Below are positions 41,832 through 54,017 of a DNA stretch of 64,000 nucleotides, in pieces. Source of the DNA: Perognathus longimembris pacificus. Its lineage: Eukaryota > Chordata > Mammalia > Rodentia > Heteromyidae. Numbering within the stretch: position 1 is the stretch's first letter; each line of letters opens with the position of its first letter. Location: the NCBI RefSeq assembly GCF_023159225.1, contig NC_063162.1:94878880-94942879 (forward strand), read 5' to 3'. Under the pieces are notes generated by a model, which saw only the letters and a list, made by a program, of their open reading frames with translations, made no database searches and was not told the DNA's origin. Position numbers and translations under genes: made by a program.

Positions 41832-43494
41832 AATGCCATTTGAAAAGATCCCAGTGTATATCGTAAACACTAAGAATTACCTACGCTATACTAATAATGC
41901 TAGATAGTGTTATTAATTCTAGATAATCCAATGTAGTATGTATTACATGGTAAGACTTTAAACAATTACTAGCCATCACTGTTGAGGGTGATGGAAATGA
42001 CAGAAGTAGCAGGTATTGATACAGATACTGGGGAGAAATAACTAATTAGTTACTATTCTTTCAAGGTCACATAATAATTAATCATGGGAAGGTTTGATAA
42101 ACATTATTTTAAAATGTAGCAAAGCATTCTCTGAAAGATCATAGAAAGAAATCATATCTAATTCAATTGCATGGTTGAATAAAATTCCTGAAGTCTCTGT
42201 TTAGAGCATCAGAATGAATTTGTCATTGTTCTTTTAGAACTGGAAGGCATAGGAGAATACATCCAAAACAAAAGCTCAGGCTGCTTGGGTTAGGAGGAGA
42301 GGAAGTGCCTACCACATTAAATAATTAAGGTGGGAGTGGCTCCACTGTGCCTTAAGAATGGAGATATGTCAACAGATACTAGACAGATGATGGAGAATAC
42401 ATCAGAAAAATGTGTATGTATAAGGAATGAGTTTGAAACTTTGTACTTGGGTCATATCAATGACTCCAATGATGAATTTTATTCATGATGCACTTGATTG
42501 GACAGGCATCTTGGCATAATCACAAAGGCTGGTTATGTAAAATTGGAATTATTGGGAAATGGAGAAGAGATAGAGAAATATAAGGCTTTATTGCAGTAAC
42601 CTGGCTAAGTTATTACAGTGGCTTGAATGAGGATACCACTCCTAAGGCAATATTAGGAAACTGGAAGAGATTTAGCAGAATTTATCTCATCCTTTGCATC
42701 TCATGAAAATAATCTTACCAGAGAGAAAAGGCTAACAAATAAAAAAGATAGTTTAAATAAAATATTTACCAGTGCTTTAAAGTTAGAAATACATTCAATC
42801 CATGAAAACTTAATACACCATTCAGCGAAGCCTACTGTGTTCATTAAGCAAATCTTTTGAAGGCAGTTGCTTGATGGTAGAGTTTTTGCCTACCATGTCC
42901 TAAGTGATAGGTTTAATTTATAGAAGAAAAACATCTGCAGCTGTATTGCAAACCTATTTTCTAACTTTAAATTATGAGATGTTTTTACTATGAAGATGAA
43001 TTTAAATCTGAAACCATTAGTCCTATTTCAAAAGCAGCTACAACTATTTTGCTTTAATATTGGGTAAAAAAGTTTGGTCTCTTGAAGATAACTAGTATAT
43101 AATGATTTTTAATTGTATGCTGTCATGCACTTTATTCTTTGAGCAAACATTGAATATTTACTATCCTTATATTGTCTGATAAGTGCTTCACTGTGTCAAT
43201 GATCAAAAATATGTGTTTTATTCTTAATGGGTATTCAAGACATCTATTCACTTATACTTAATCTTGAAATTGTAGAGTTATGTATTTTTTCAATTGTGAC
43301 ATCTGAGGCTATAGATCAAATCCATGATCGTGTACATGCTAGACTTCTAGTTCCCACATTTTCTAGTTTTAATATCCAAAATATGTAAAAATAAATGATA
43401 ACCAGTATCCTCAGTAAGTGTTATAGTTTGCTAAAGAACATTTTAATTTTGACATTTCATTTCCCTGTGTATGTAAGTACAAATTTTAATTTTG

Positions 43495-43730
43495 TGCTTT
43501 TGTTGTTGTCCATACTGGGCCTTGAACTCAAGTCCTTGTGCTCAGGCTCAGCTGTTTTGCTCTACTACTTGAGCCAATCCATCTTTTTGCTGGTTTTTGG
43601 TTTGTTTGTTTGTTTGCAGGCAAGGTCTCTCAGAATTTTCTCCTGGGGCTGGCTCTAAATTGTGATACTTGGATCTCTTCCTACTCAGTAGCTAGGATTA
43701 GAGCCAAGAGCCACCAACATCAGCTCAAAC
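43495..43730 (-). mobile_element. Type II SINE, antisense
   Basis: catactgggccttgaactca, tctactacttgagcc, gggctggctctaaattgtga and cctactcagtagctaggatt identify both halves. An internal (GTTT)n run interrupts the middle. Confidence 0.82.
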
Positions 43731-43844
43731 TTCACTTTTTAAGCTATGGTTAAGCCATGCTTTCTGAAAAACAAGTTTTATCCATGTTTCAATGTTAGAA
43801 ATTAAAACCATCTTTGGGCTTCCAATTCCAATGTACACTCAGTT

Positions 43845-44071
43845 GTGTTTTTTTTTTTTTTTGTTTTTTTTTTTTTTTGGCCAGTCCTGGGGCTTGGACT
43901 CAGGGTCTGAGCACTGTCCCTGGCTTCTTTTTGCTCAAGGCTAGCCCTCTGCCGCTTGAGCCACAGCACCACTTCTGGCCATTTTCTGTATATGTGGTGC
44001 TGGGGAATTGAACCCAGGGCCTCATGTATACGAGGCAAGCACTCTTGCCACTAGGCCATATCCCCAGCCCA
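43845..44071 (-). mobile_element. Type I SINE, antisense, young
   Basis: T-run, ggccagtcctggggcttgga through to atccccagccca. The duplication GTACACTCAGTT is at 43833-43844 and 44072-44083 without mismatch. Confidence 0.95.
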
Positions 44072-44837
44072 GTACACTCAGTTTTGAAAAGTGGGCATGA
44101 ACTGTAACTATGACTTTTTCAGACATTATGTTGCTAACAGCCACACATAAAGTAAGACTACGAATTTCATGTCATTTAAAAACTCCTACAGATAAAAAAA
44201 TTAAGTACAGTGGGTTCAGGGTAAAGAGATTAGGGAGAAATGTGTTATATGACTCAGAGATTTCTGTTCCTTCTGGAATTTGAGCTTTTGAAATATATTT
44301 CTGTTCATTAGATTATTTTCTCTCATAATATATCCTGAAAGAAAAAGATATCATAAATGAAAAAGTAAGCCTGAATTAAATGAATATTATTTTAATACTT
44401 TTCTTCCAAAATCTTTTAATTGCAAGATCTCGAAATGAGTGCCTAATGTTTCATATTACTTAAAGCTACAGTGGTATTAAATATTTAGATTATATAGCCT
44501 ATTATTGTTGCAAATTAATATTAAGACATAATATATGGCAGAATGGAAAGGTAAATTCTCATTGACCAAGTCAATTTTCCACTAAAGGTATTAGCAGAAA
44601 ATATATCCATATATTATGTCATTAAAGGTTCATAATTATTCATTAACATACATCAATGTATTTTGCCTTTAAATGTACATAATTATTCATTACCAAAACT
44701 GATCATTTCACAATGGAGAAGGGTAAGAAACACAAAACTGAAATTCATATACATTTTAGCTTCCAAAAATTACTGTAGGAAAATATGAACATATAACAGG
44801 TCTTAAGACTTTCCATTTGTATAATATTATTTACAAT

Positions 44838-44908
44838 GGGATGTTGACATAGCTCAGTGGTAGAATGCTTGCTTAGCTTGCTTAAGGTTCTTGGATTGCA
44901 TACCAACA
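44838..44908 (+). mobile_element. Old ID monomer, sense
   Basis: ggatgttgacatagctcagt, then ggtagaatgcttgcttagct, follows the ID/tRNA-Ala-like pattern. The B box is decayed, so it is not a tRNA gene. Confidence 0.65.
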
Positions 44909-45140
44909 TTGTGCCAGTAATGGAGCTTTAATTTAGGGCCTAGGCACTGTCCCTTAACTTTTTTGCTCCAGACTAAGCTATATGCTTGAGCCTCAGTTGC
45001 ACATCTGACTTTGGCTGGATAATTTGAGATAAGAGTCTTGTAGACTTGCCTGCCTAGGCTTCTATAAATTGGAATCTTCTGATCTCAGGCTCCTAGGAGC
45101 AGCTAGGATTACAGGTGGGAGCCACCAGTGTCCAGCTTGA
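44909..45140 (-). mobile_element. Type II SINE, antisense
   Basis: ttgtgccagtaatggagctt, gcctaggcactgtcccttaa, tttgagataagagtcttgta and gcagctaggattacaggtgg are the antisense type II blocks in order. Confidence 0.85.
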
Positions 45141-45218
45141 AAAAAAAATTAGAATACATATAAAATATAGAAAGGTAAAAACTCTACATTTATCAAATTC
45201 TATTCCAAGTATGTACCC

Positions 45219-45306
45219 TTTTTTTTTTTTCAGAGCTGAGGACCGAACTTGGGGCCTTGTGCTCGCCAGGCAGGCATTCTTCCGCTGAGCTAAATCCCTA
45301 GCCCCA
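45219..45306 (-). mobile_element. Classical ID monomer, antisense
   Basis: Reverse-read it begins ggggctagggatttagctca and carries gttcggtcc as B box, with an A-run at its 3' end (T-run at 45219-45230). The duplication TATGTRCCC is at 45210-45218 and 45307-45315. Confidence 0.9.
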
Positions 45307-46385
45307 TATGTGCCCATTTTAACTTCAAAGTACCCCTGGGAGTTTATTGTTACCCACATACACTTCAAATGAAAAAAAAATATTAAGACCTGGAGATGTA
45401 AAGATTTTGCCCAAAGTCATACAGATATAATGGCACAATTCAGATCCATTTCTGCCTCAACTGGATTTGCAACTATGTTGTACTCTCATAGAAATGTAAA
45501 GAACCGTGATTTTGTTGATTAGGATATTGATACAGACAATTTCCTTTCTAAAAAAAATTTTCTATCTTTCATAAAGTCTGTCTGATCCAGACCCTAAGCT
45601 GATATTTTTCTCTAGCCCCTCTCCTAGCTCTTCCTTCCATGAACCTTAGAAAAATGTTGCTAATAGCTTAACATAAAAACTTCTTGTGTACTCTAGCAAT
45701 TCTGGTTCTACTGATGGCTGGGAAGTGTGGATGGTTAGGAGGGCAGGGAGTGCCAGTGAGCTCATCAGCACTGGATTGTGAAGATGAGTCAACTCCTGGA
45801 AGTAGATTAGCATTTGGAAGAAGGAAGGAGGCAAGAGCTTTGACCTTTCTTTCTTCCTCTTCCCATCTGGTCAGCCAGCAAGTTTATTCTTGTCCTCCTT
45901 CTCAGATGCTTGAGCTTCCTTTATGTTCCAACTCCTTAGTTCTCTGGGTGCTGCATGGTTTCTACTTATTTTTACTCTCAACTCACTGAAAACAATTTGC
46001 CCAGCCCTGTGGGTTTAAATTAAGCTCTAAAATTCTGTAAGCAACATATTTTATTTGCCCTGCCTTGTTATCTCCATCAAAATGCAGGCTTATAAATCTA
46101 ATTGCCTATTTGCTGTATACATTCAGGCATTTAGGCCTGGAAATGACAGAAATTTAACTGGAGCTATAAATTTTTGAGACAAACAGTTAAAGATCCACAA
46201 GTTGTGGGAGATAGAGACGTATTTCTTCTTTTATTGTAACTACAAATGCAAACATAAAATAATTTCAACACTCATGTTATTCTTTAAGTAAATTATTTAC
46301 CCAAGTGTGCTACACAATTGATTTATCATTCAATTACTGCTGCTTAAACAACTTCTGTGTGAGAACTACCTGCTAGCAGTTAGTG

Positions 46386-46600
46386 GTTTTTTTTTTTTTT
46401 TTTTTTTTGCCAGTCCTGGGGCTTGGACTCAGGGCCTGAGCACTGTCCCTGGCTTCTTCTTGCTCAAGGCTAGCACTCTGCCACTTGAGCCACAGCGCCA
46501 CTTCTGGCCATTTTCTGTATATGTGGTGTTGGGGAACCGAACCCAGGGCCTCATGTTTACTAGGCAAGCACTCTTGCCACTAGGCCATAGCCCCAGCCCT
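46386..46600 (-). mobile_element. Type I SINE, antisense, young
   Basis: A T-run of over 20 bases, then gccagtcctggggcttggac through to agccccagccct. Perfect duplication GCAGTTAGTG at 46376-46385 and 46601-46610. Confidence 0.95.
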
Positions 46601-47780
46601 GCAGTTAGTGTTTTAAAAACTGCTTTGTGACCAATTTATGGATCAGAAAAACAACAGAGGAATATTTACAGAAACTAGAAAACTACATTTCCCAGAAATC
46701 CTTACATCTATGTTTCAGCAGTGACCTAGGCAGCAGATTTAAGACAATGATTCTTCCCTGAGGTTATAGTCTGGAAGATAGAATCTGTTTTTGCAGTTGT
46801 GGGGATAGAGGTGTTTTGTTTTACCAGTAAGCTGGAGTGATGCATGCAGTATTCAGTCCTTTGTTGTGATGTAGGAGATGGGCAACTGCTATTGCAAATG
46901 GAATTCCAGCAGAATGTTTGGAAGTAGGTGCCACTTTGGAAATGTGAAGAAGTATCTTAGTTGAGGGCATATCTGTCAGTAGGGTATTCAAATTACTACT
47001 GAAAATAGTTATTTGTGATATATTAAGGAGAGAATGGCTTTTTCTAATGTTGAATTGAGGGAGATCAAATAAGAAAATCAAGGTTTAACTTTGAGGTGTA
47101 GGCCAAGATTAGAGAGTGGGGATAAAAAACACTGAATATGTAAATAACTAGTGTTTACATAAATAACTCTGTGACTAAATGCCATTTTAAATGATTACTT
47201 TATCATTAAGAGCATATGATAGTATAAAAGCACATAATGAATATTGTTTACATAGCTAATATACCTCATAAATCATATCATGCATTATTAATAAAATATA
47301 AAAAGAATGGTAGTTACAAAAATAATTTTAGGTAATATATGAAGAGTTTATCTGTTTATGATTACCTTTATCACAAAAGGATTCATGAGGATGAAGTACC
47401 TGAAAATATAGGCATTTATGAGGTGTTTCTGGAATCTTCACTGAAGTCATCTGAAGTCTCAGCAGTCAATATACTTAACTCTAGGCCATGTTCTTGCATC
47501 TGTATCTCAGTCTCAGTCACTTACTGATTTTTAACTCTAACATAGAATTGGATTTTATATCAACTTTGTCAGTGGGCTGGAGAGAGGACTCTGACTCAGG
47601 ATATTTGTGGAAGTTTGTTCATGAAACTTGATCAAATAATAATCTGAACCTAGGATCTGCCTCACCCTGCTTCCTACCTTGTAATTCTGCTGGGCCTTAT
47701 TCCTAGTCAGTCTCAGGGCTCATGCCAACTGCTGGAAGATGCTTAGAAGAAAATTTTCACACTAACAAGGCTACAGTTAC

Positions 47781-48166
47781 TATAGTTTGGGTTTCTATTG
47801 TTTCCCACAGGCTCATCTTTTCAAGGCTTGATCCCAACTATAGTTTTATTGGCAAATGGTGGAATCTTTAGGAGGCTGGGCCTAGTGGAAGGGGATTAAA
47901 TCATTGGCAATGTACCTTTGAAATAGATACTGTTACCCCATACCCTCCCTTTCACTTTTGTTTACTAGCTTCCATGAAGTGAGTGGCTCTGTACCATCAC
48001 AAGACCCATTGCTTTGAGGTTTTGCTTTGCTATAGGCCCTAAGAAAAGGAACCCACTGACTATAGACTGAAAGCTCTGAAACTAGGAAGAAAATAAACCT
48101 TTTTTCTTTTAGTTGATTACTTCAGACAATTTATCATTATGACAGAAAGTTCCTAACAAAATAGCT
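47781..48166 (+). repeat. Old LTR-like repeat (MaLR/ERVL type suspected)
   Basis: tatagtttgggtttctattg, ggcaaatggtggaatcttta, ggctgggcctagtgg, tgaaagctctgaaactag, aataaacctttt and gacagaaagttcctaac follow a common mammalian solo-LTR-like pattern with an AATAAA near the end. The exact family is not determined. Confidence 0.55.
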
Positions 48167-48905
48167 ACCTGGACAATAGTATCTGCTGGTTTGAACACTC
48201 AAGTCCTGTAGATACAAACTACCCTAGTGATTCTATGGTATGCCAGAATGAGCTTCTAATTTCCTTTGGTCTTATTTTCCACAAAACAGGGGGTTCCATT
48301 GGATCCTTTAGGTCAATGTATCTAGAAGACTGAGACTAATCATACCCAACAGCCCTCCCTCTACTACCTCGTAGACATATCCATCTTTCAGCTGAATAAA
48401 TAAAAATGGAGTGATGCATTTTACTTGAAAAGAAAGTCAAAATCCTCCAGGATTAGACAGTGAAGCTGGAGATCAGAAGAAGAGAAGTAATAGAATGACA
48501 ATTCTGGGGGTAGATACAACTACCTTGATATAGTCCTCTTTCCCTTTGTCTCTCTCGCACAGACATCTGTACTTTATTCATTTATATTGAAGGTTTTTAA
48601 TTTAGAAAGCATTGATGTGCTGTGTGTCCAGGTTCCTGAGCAGAAACTACCCTCAGGAAAGAGAAGCCCTTCCAAGGTGAATACCTGAAGTTGGAAATCT
48701 ATGATGTTCTGAGTTTCCCAGACAGAAAATCTCAAAGCAGAGGTTGAATGGCTTAACATTTTGTTCAATAATAGTTCCAATAATTTAATTCAATTATGAT
48801 CAATAGCTAAAATAAAATATATATAACATACTAACATTTGTCTATCACAGAAATGTGTAACAATTCACCTTCTTTGGAAGGATAAAAAATATTCGGGAAC
48901 ATGGC

Positions 48906-49183
48906 AAGCCCATGCATGGATGGTGGCTAACACCTATAATCTTAACAAATCAGGAGCCTGGGATCTGAGTATTACAGTTTAAATGCTGTTCAAAGTCAGC
49001 GTGAGCAGGAAAATTTATAAAATTCTTGTATCCAATTAACCCCAAAAGACTACTTGGGAGTGGAGATGTAACTGAAGTGATAGAGTTCTAGCATTAAGCA
49101 AAAAATCTAAGTGAGAGTGCCCAGGCCTTAAATTTAAGCCCCACAACTGGTGTACATGCACACACGCACACACACACAAACAA
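48906..49183 (+). mobile_element. Old type II SINE, sense, with (CA)n tail
   Basis: Diverged copies of the left-half and right-half blocks (gtggctaacacctataatct; ggagtggagatgtaactgaa; taaatttaagccccacaact) end in a CA-rich tail. Confidence 0.75.
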
Positions 49184-49720
49184 ATGTATATAAAATATTA
49201 AAGTATTAAATATCACTGAAATTTGTACTTGTTATGCTTAATATGTCATGTGAATTTCACTTCAATATAATATTTAAAATAATATATCAAAATATATATG
49301 AAATTTCCACAAAATGCCACTAGATAATCTTTAAAGGCATTCATTTACATACATGGTAGTATTCCTAAAGCACTGTAGAAAGCAGTCTTATCCACTTGAG
49401 ATAAAGTTTTGGTTCCATATTCCATTCAGCCATCCCAAGTCACTGCTTAATTACAACCCCAGATCCTCTATTATGTCTACTTTGGAGACTTTAATCGCCT
49501 ACTTCAGTTAATTGCTGACACTAAGAATCCACTGGAGAGAAGTTTCCTCTTGCAATTCAAAGTTGGGAAGGTGGAGCCCAGGTGGCTTGATTTATCTGCC
49601 CATGGTTGAAAGGGTTAGTCATCTGGTAGATGTAAAAACCAGCTGGCAAGACTCAGCCCTTAGCTACAGTCAAAGACAGGTGGACAAAGACAACTGCTAA
49701 AATGATTTGCCTGTTCAGTG

Positions 49721-49724
49721 CTGC

Positions 49725-49783
<59 letters not shown>

Positions 49784-49786
49784 CTT
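49721..49786. repeat. Interrupted (CTG)n trinucleotide repeat
   Basis: Reading from 49721: seven CTG, one TTG, eight CTG, two TTG, three CTG, then CTT. The tract has 18 CTG and 3 TTG units. A 67-codon frame through it would encode polyalanine, but nothing supports it as a gene. Confidence 0.95.
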
Positions 49787-51299
49787 CATGTTACAAATCT
49801 ATTGCTTCAAGCACTGAAATTGTTCCTGGTGAGCATGGGAACAGCATTGGCACTTCTGTATCCCTTAGTGGAGTTATAAAGGTTTTTGTTTTTGTTTTCT
49901 GGTGAGATACTACATATGTATTTCAGGGAGTGGTAGGTTTAATTTACCTTTCACCTGATCCCTTTTCTAAAATCTTTGAGTTGGAAAGATCTCTGACAAG
50001 TCAGTGATGAGAAGCTGAGCATCTGGTATGGATTTTATCAAGTGTCCCTGGACCAGTGCTAACCTGACAGACATATTCCTTTTTTGAAATAAGAACACTT
50101 CTAGTTGCTTGCCACCTCCACATTATCTCCCTCTCTCTCTCTGCCATGATTGAGGAAATAAAATTTACAATTGTGAATCATACTTACTGAAATATGTTTC
50201 CACCTCAGGTCTTCATTCAGTCTTTCATACTCATAGCATTGTTACTTAGCACTATTTAACATGTTTTGAAAGAAAAGGCATCTGGAAAGGGGGAATAGGC
50301 TGATGCTCACAGTAAGGCTGGGTTCCTTCTTTGGAAGCCCTTGATTTTTTTTTTCTCATAGATACAAAACAGTGACATTTTTGCTGCCCTGATAAAAAGA
50401 CAGAGTGGATTTCTTTCATGAAAACTGGTTGACATAGGACAGTGTGATATACGTTGGCTACATGTGTTTGGGTGCCCTAGGGAGAGTCTTGGAACGTGTG
50501 GCGATTCCACATGTGGTTTTAGATGTTGAAGTTTATGAACTTTAAAGAACCAGGTGTCAAAACATTTTTTGTTTATGTGGTTTTGGAAAATTACTCTATA
50601 GTCCAAATGTAAATATAATCGAGTTTATCTAATTTATTGAAATATATGCAGGATCAAATAAATAATTATTTGGTAAATGATTTTAGTCATGTAAATGCTG
50701 TAGACAAAAGATTTACTAGTACTTTGTGGATTTGAAATAATGTATGGTTAAGCTTCTCATGGATCATTCAATTTGTATAAAGATACACAGCAATGCTTGT
50801 ATTTGATAAATATAACAGATTCTATAATACAGTCCAAGGGATAGCATTAATACAGTCAATGGCAAATGTTTAAAGGAAATGGAATTATCCCAATGTAACT
50901 ACTTATAACTTCATAAAAATACATAAAAATGCTTCTTCAACAATAATCTTTTTACATAAATCAGTAAGATTTGATTTGAGTATTTCAAGTTGAAGAATAA
51001 CAAGTAGTTAAGATGAAAGTTAATGGTGTAGGGTTTTATTATTTTTTTTCTTTCCATTCTGAGTCAACCACTTTTATAGGAAAGAGCAGTGTCCGCCAAA
51101 TTTAAAGAAAACAAATAAGCCTTAAAATAATCTGACTGCCTTGATTCAGTTGGCAGTGAGATTTTCTAAATAAAGAAAAGAACTGGGTGGATATATACTT
51201 GTGGTAAAGGCATAGGCCCCACCCCTTGGTGTATATGAATTTCTTTTGCTCTCTTACTTTGTGCTATGAGTTGAATGACTTAGACAACAACAATCTGTC

Positions 51300-51331
<32 letters not shown>

Positions 51332-51333
51332 GT
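51300..51333. repeat. (GT)n microsatellite
   Basis: About 17 TG units with one TTT interruption. Confidence 0.92.
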
Positions 51334-51407
51334 TACTTTTTCATGAATGGGTGGATTTAAGTACATAGAAAGCTAGGAATACTGGAAAGTTTGAATCTGT
51401 TTTATTC

Positions 51408-51600
51408 AAATATGTTTTTATTTTGTTTAAGCAGTTGTACAAAGGGGTTATCATTCAACATGTTGCTTTATAAGTACAATATGTCACCCCTTTCATCCAA
51501 TTACCGCCATCCCTTCCAAATCAATGTCTCCTTCAGTTTTTTAGTTTCATAGAATATGCATCAATATCAAGAATGCATCCCCTTTCCTTTACTGGATTCA
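51408..51600 (-). mobile_element. Older L1 3' end-like fragment, antisense
   Basis: tttattttgtttaagcagtt, then gtacaaaggggttatcattc, resembles the L1 3' end by position of its blocks but belongs to another subfamily. A similar piece is at 15549-15720. Confidence 0.45.
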
Positions 51601-53837
51601 ATCTTGTATAGCAAACAACTTATCTTTACCATGATTATGTATTTTACAGAGCCTTGCTTCTGCCATGTTTTTTCGGGTAGAATTTCTATTTGTTATAGAA
51701 GGTGTTTTCTTATAGGGGTGCTTATTTTTTAAAGCTAACAAAATTGCTGCAATGATTAGGAAATATATCAGGAAATGTCTATATTAGATACAACATGTGA
51801 TCTTTTTAAGGCTCAAGGGAGAAATCTAAATGTTGTGGATGTCTGATGAATCTGTAACTGAAAATAGGTAACAGGGTGTGGAGTACTGCTGTATTATCTA
51901 TGTTACGAAAGCAGAAATGTATCTACACAAGCTATCATAAATCTTAACAGTAACTGGTAGGCAGAGAACATTTCAAAAGTAGTGCTGGCCAGACACAAGT
52001 CATTTGGCAATGGCCCTGCCTAGTATATATTTTCAGGGTTGTCTGCACAAGGATGCTGGCGCGTTCTCCATGATTTCTATTCCAGGTGATGGATTTCTAT
52101 CCAAGTAGTGAATGACTGAATATTTTCCGGTGGAATCTAGGCACCATAAAATCACAGAAGCCAAATAAAAAGTTGTCAACCTCTCTAAAAACAAAAGTGA
52201 TTATAATAGCTTTGCATACCACTATGACAGAAGAAATATTTCCACTTAGATCACCAAATAATAAAATGGGTTGGACCTAATTAGACAAAAAAGAATAATA
52301 TTACTATCTTACCAATATTGCCTTTTGTCATCATGAATGAATGTACTGTTGAATTTTCACGAATTTCCAAAATTCACTCCTAATGATTAACAATAGCTGA
52401 ATGTGTGGATTCCACATTCAAATCTACCAGGTAAATAAAATACACTTTAAACTCCTCAAAAATCTATGTCATCTTTACTTCAGCTGATTTGGACTTCTCC
52501 AAGCCAGTCAAGAAATGGAGCACTTGTATTATTTGTATTTGCTTATATTTAAAACTTAAGCAAATAGAGATGATTATCTCTTCCCAAGCCATGCACACGC
52601 AAGTCTCACTTTGTGGCAGGTTGTTTAAATTTACAATGCAGAGCTAGCATTTCCACCTCCAATAAAATCCAAACAGACATCTAATTTTGTTGTATGACAT
52701 TTCTGACTAAACTAAAGTCAGAGAAAGCCTCTTGGATAGCTCTTATTGTTCATGAATGTGAGCAAATTAGGGAATCTGTGAATTTATAGCCAGGTTTTGC
52801 TCTACTATTGTTGAAAATATAGCACACATGGAAAACAAGCCATGGTTGTGTGGTAATTCAGCTTTAATGATGTAACACTTGGTTTCAGTCAATTGTTGGA
52901 GGGCTCTAAGTGACATTGGTTTTGAGCTTCAGACATTGCACGTAACTTAGCAATTATAGTAAGGCTTTCAATAATGGATGTTGGCAGGATATCTGCAAGT
53001 GAAGTCATAGCAATTTTGAAAGAGAAAGCTAATAAAAATACACCTGCCCTGTAGTGGAAAGTGAGCTTTTAATATCTCTGCTTTGAAGTTGGGCAGAACC
53101 TTTGGTATTAACTAACAGATATTATGATGAAGAAATAATCCACTGCCCCAGGGGAAAGCACCGCATTGAAGTTCCAACAGATTGTTGCTTTATAATCACC
53201 TCTGCTTCACTCACTTTGTTATCTGGAAAGAATAGAATGAGGAGCAATTTTATTCAATACCCAAAGAAAAAAATGTAAGAGAACCAATCATTATAATTAT
53301 GTGTAAACAGAATAACATGTGTATATTCCTTAACTGAATCAATAAGAGCATAATACTTTAGTAATCTTTGTTTTTCCATTTTGAAAACTTCAGGATGATT
53401 TGAAACCATAAATTCCAAAGTCATTTCTCAAATGATGTTCAGAGTTTCAAATTTGCTTCATGGATCTTTCATTTCTACTTACTTTTTTTCTTTCACTGCT
53501 TTAAAAGTCATGTGTCAATAACTCCTTACATATAAAAAGTAATTTAATAATACAGTAATTTGTGATGCCTCCAATGTTATCATTTGGGCATTATTACAAT
53601 GCAAACTCTTTGGATTTGCAGAAATTTAGCTCTTTCCTTAGATGTATTATATTTTTCTTGTGTCTTCATTTATTTTAAGGTAACTTTTATAAAAAAATGT
53701 GAAATATATTATCATGGATCTCATAAATGAAATGTCTTTAAAGTCTGATATAACTGTCTATCAGTGGGATTGACAGAGGCAAAAGTACTTTAGGAATAAG
53801 TTCAATGAGAATTAAGGAATTATGAAAAGAAAAGATG

Positions 53838-54017
53838 GGAGCAGGGAATGTGGATTCGTGGTAGAGTGCTTGCCTAGCATGCATGAAGCCCTGGCTTCGG
53901 TTCCTGAGCAACACGTAAACAGAAAAAGATGGAAGTGGTGCTGTGGCTCAAGACGTAGAGTGCTAGCCTTTAGCAAAAAGAAGCCAGAGGCCAAGCCCCA
54001 GGCCTGGCAATAAATAA
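53838..54017 (+). mobile_element. Type I SINE, sense, old
   Basis: gagcagggaatgtggattcg, gccctggcttcggttcctga, gctgtggctcaagacgtaga and an (AAAT)n tail. Both halves are present; no duplication was seen. Confidence 0.82.

Larger units (their letters stand above)
37297..43494. other. Intergenic, mostly unique sequence
   Basis: Only the old ID piece near 39.8 kb and the SINE at 41.5 kb were recognised. No gene, RNA gene or CpG-rich promoter was seen. Confidence 0.55.

Noticed and set aside
44838..44908. Possible tRNA gene
   Set aside because: It follows the ID (tRNA-derived) SINE pattern, with a decayed B box and no good cloverleaf; treated as an old ID copy.
49702..49905. Open frame encoding a polyalanine run
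   Set aside because: It is the translation of the CTG repeat; no homology, no splice context and no conserved neighbours.
50307..50606. 99-codon - strand frame
   Set aside because: No recognised family; composition like the surrounding non-coding DNA.
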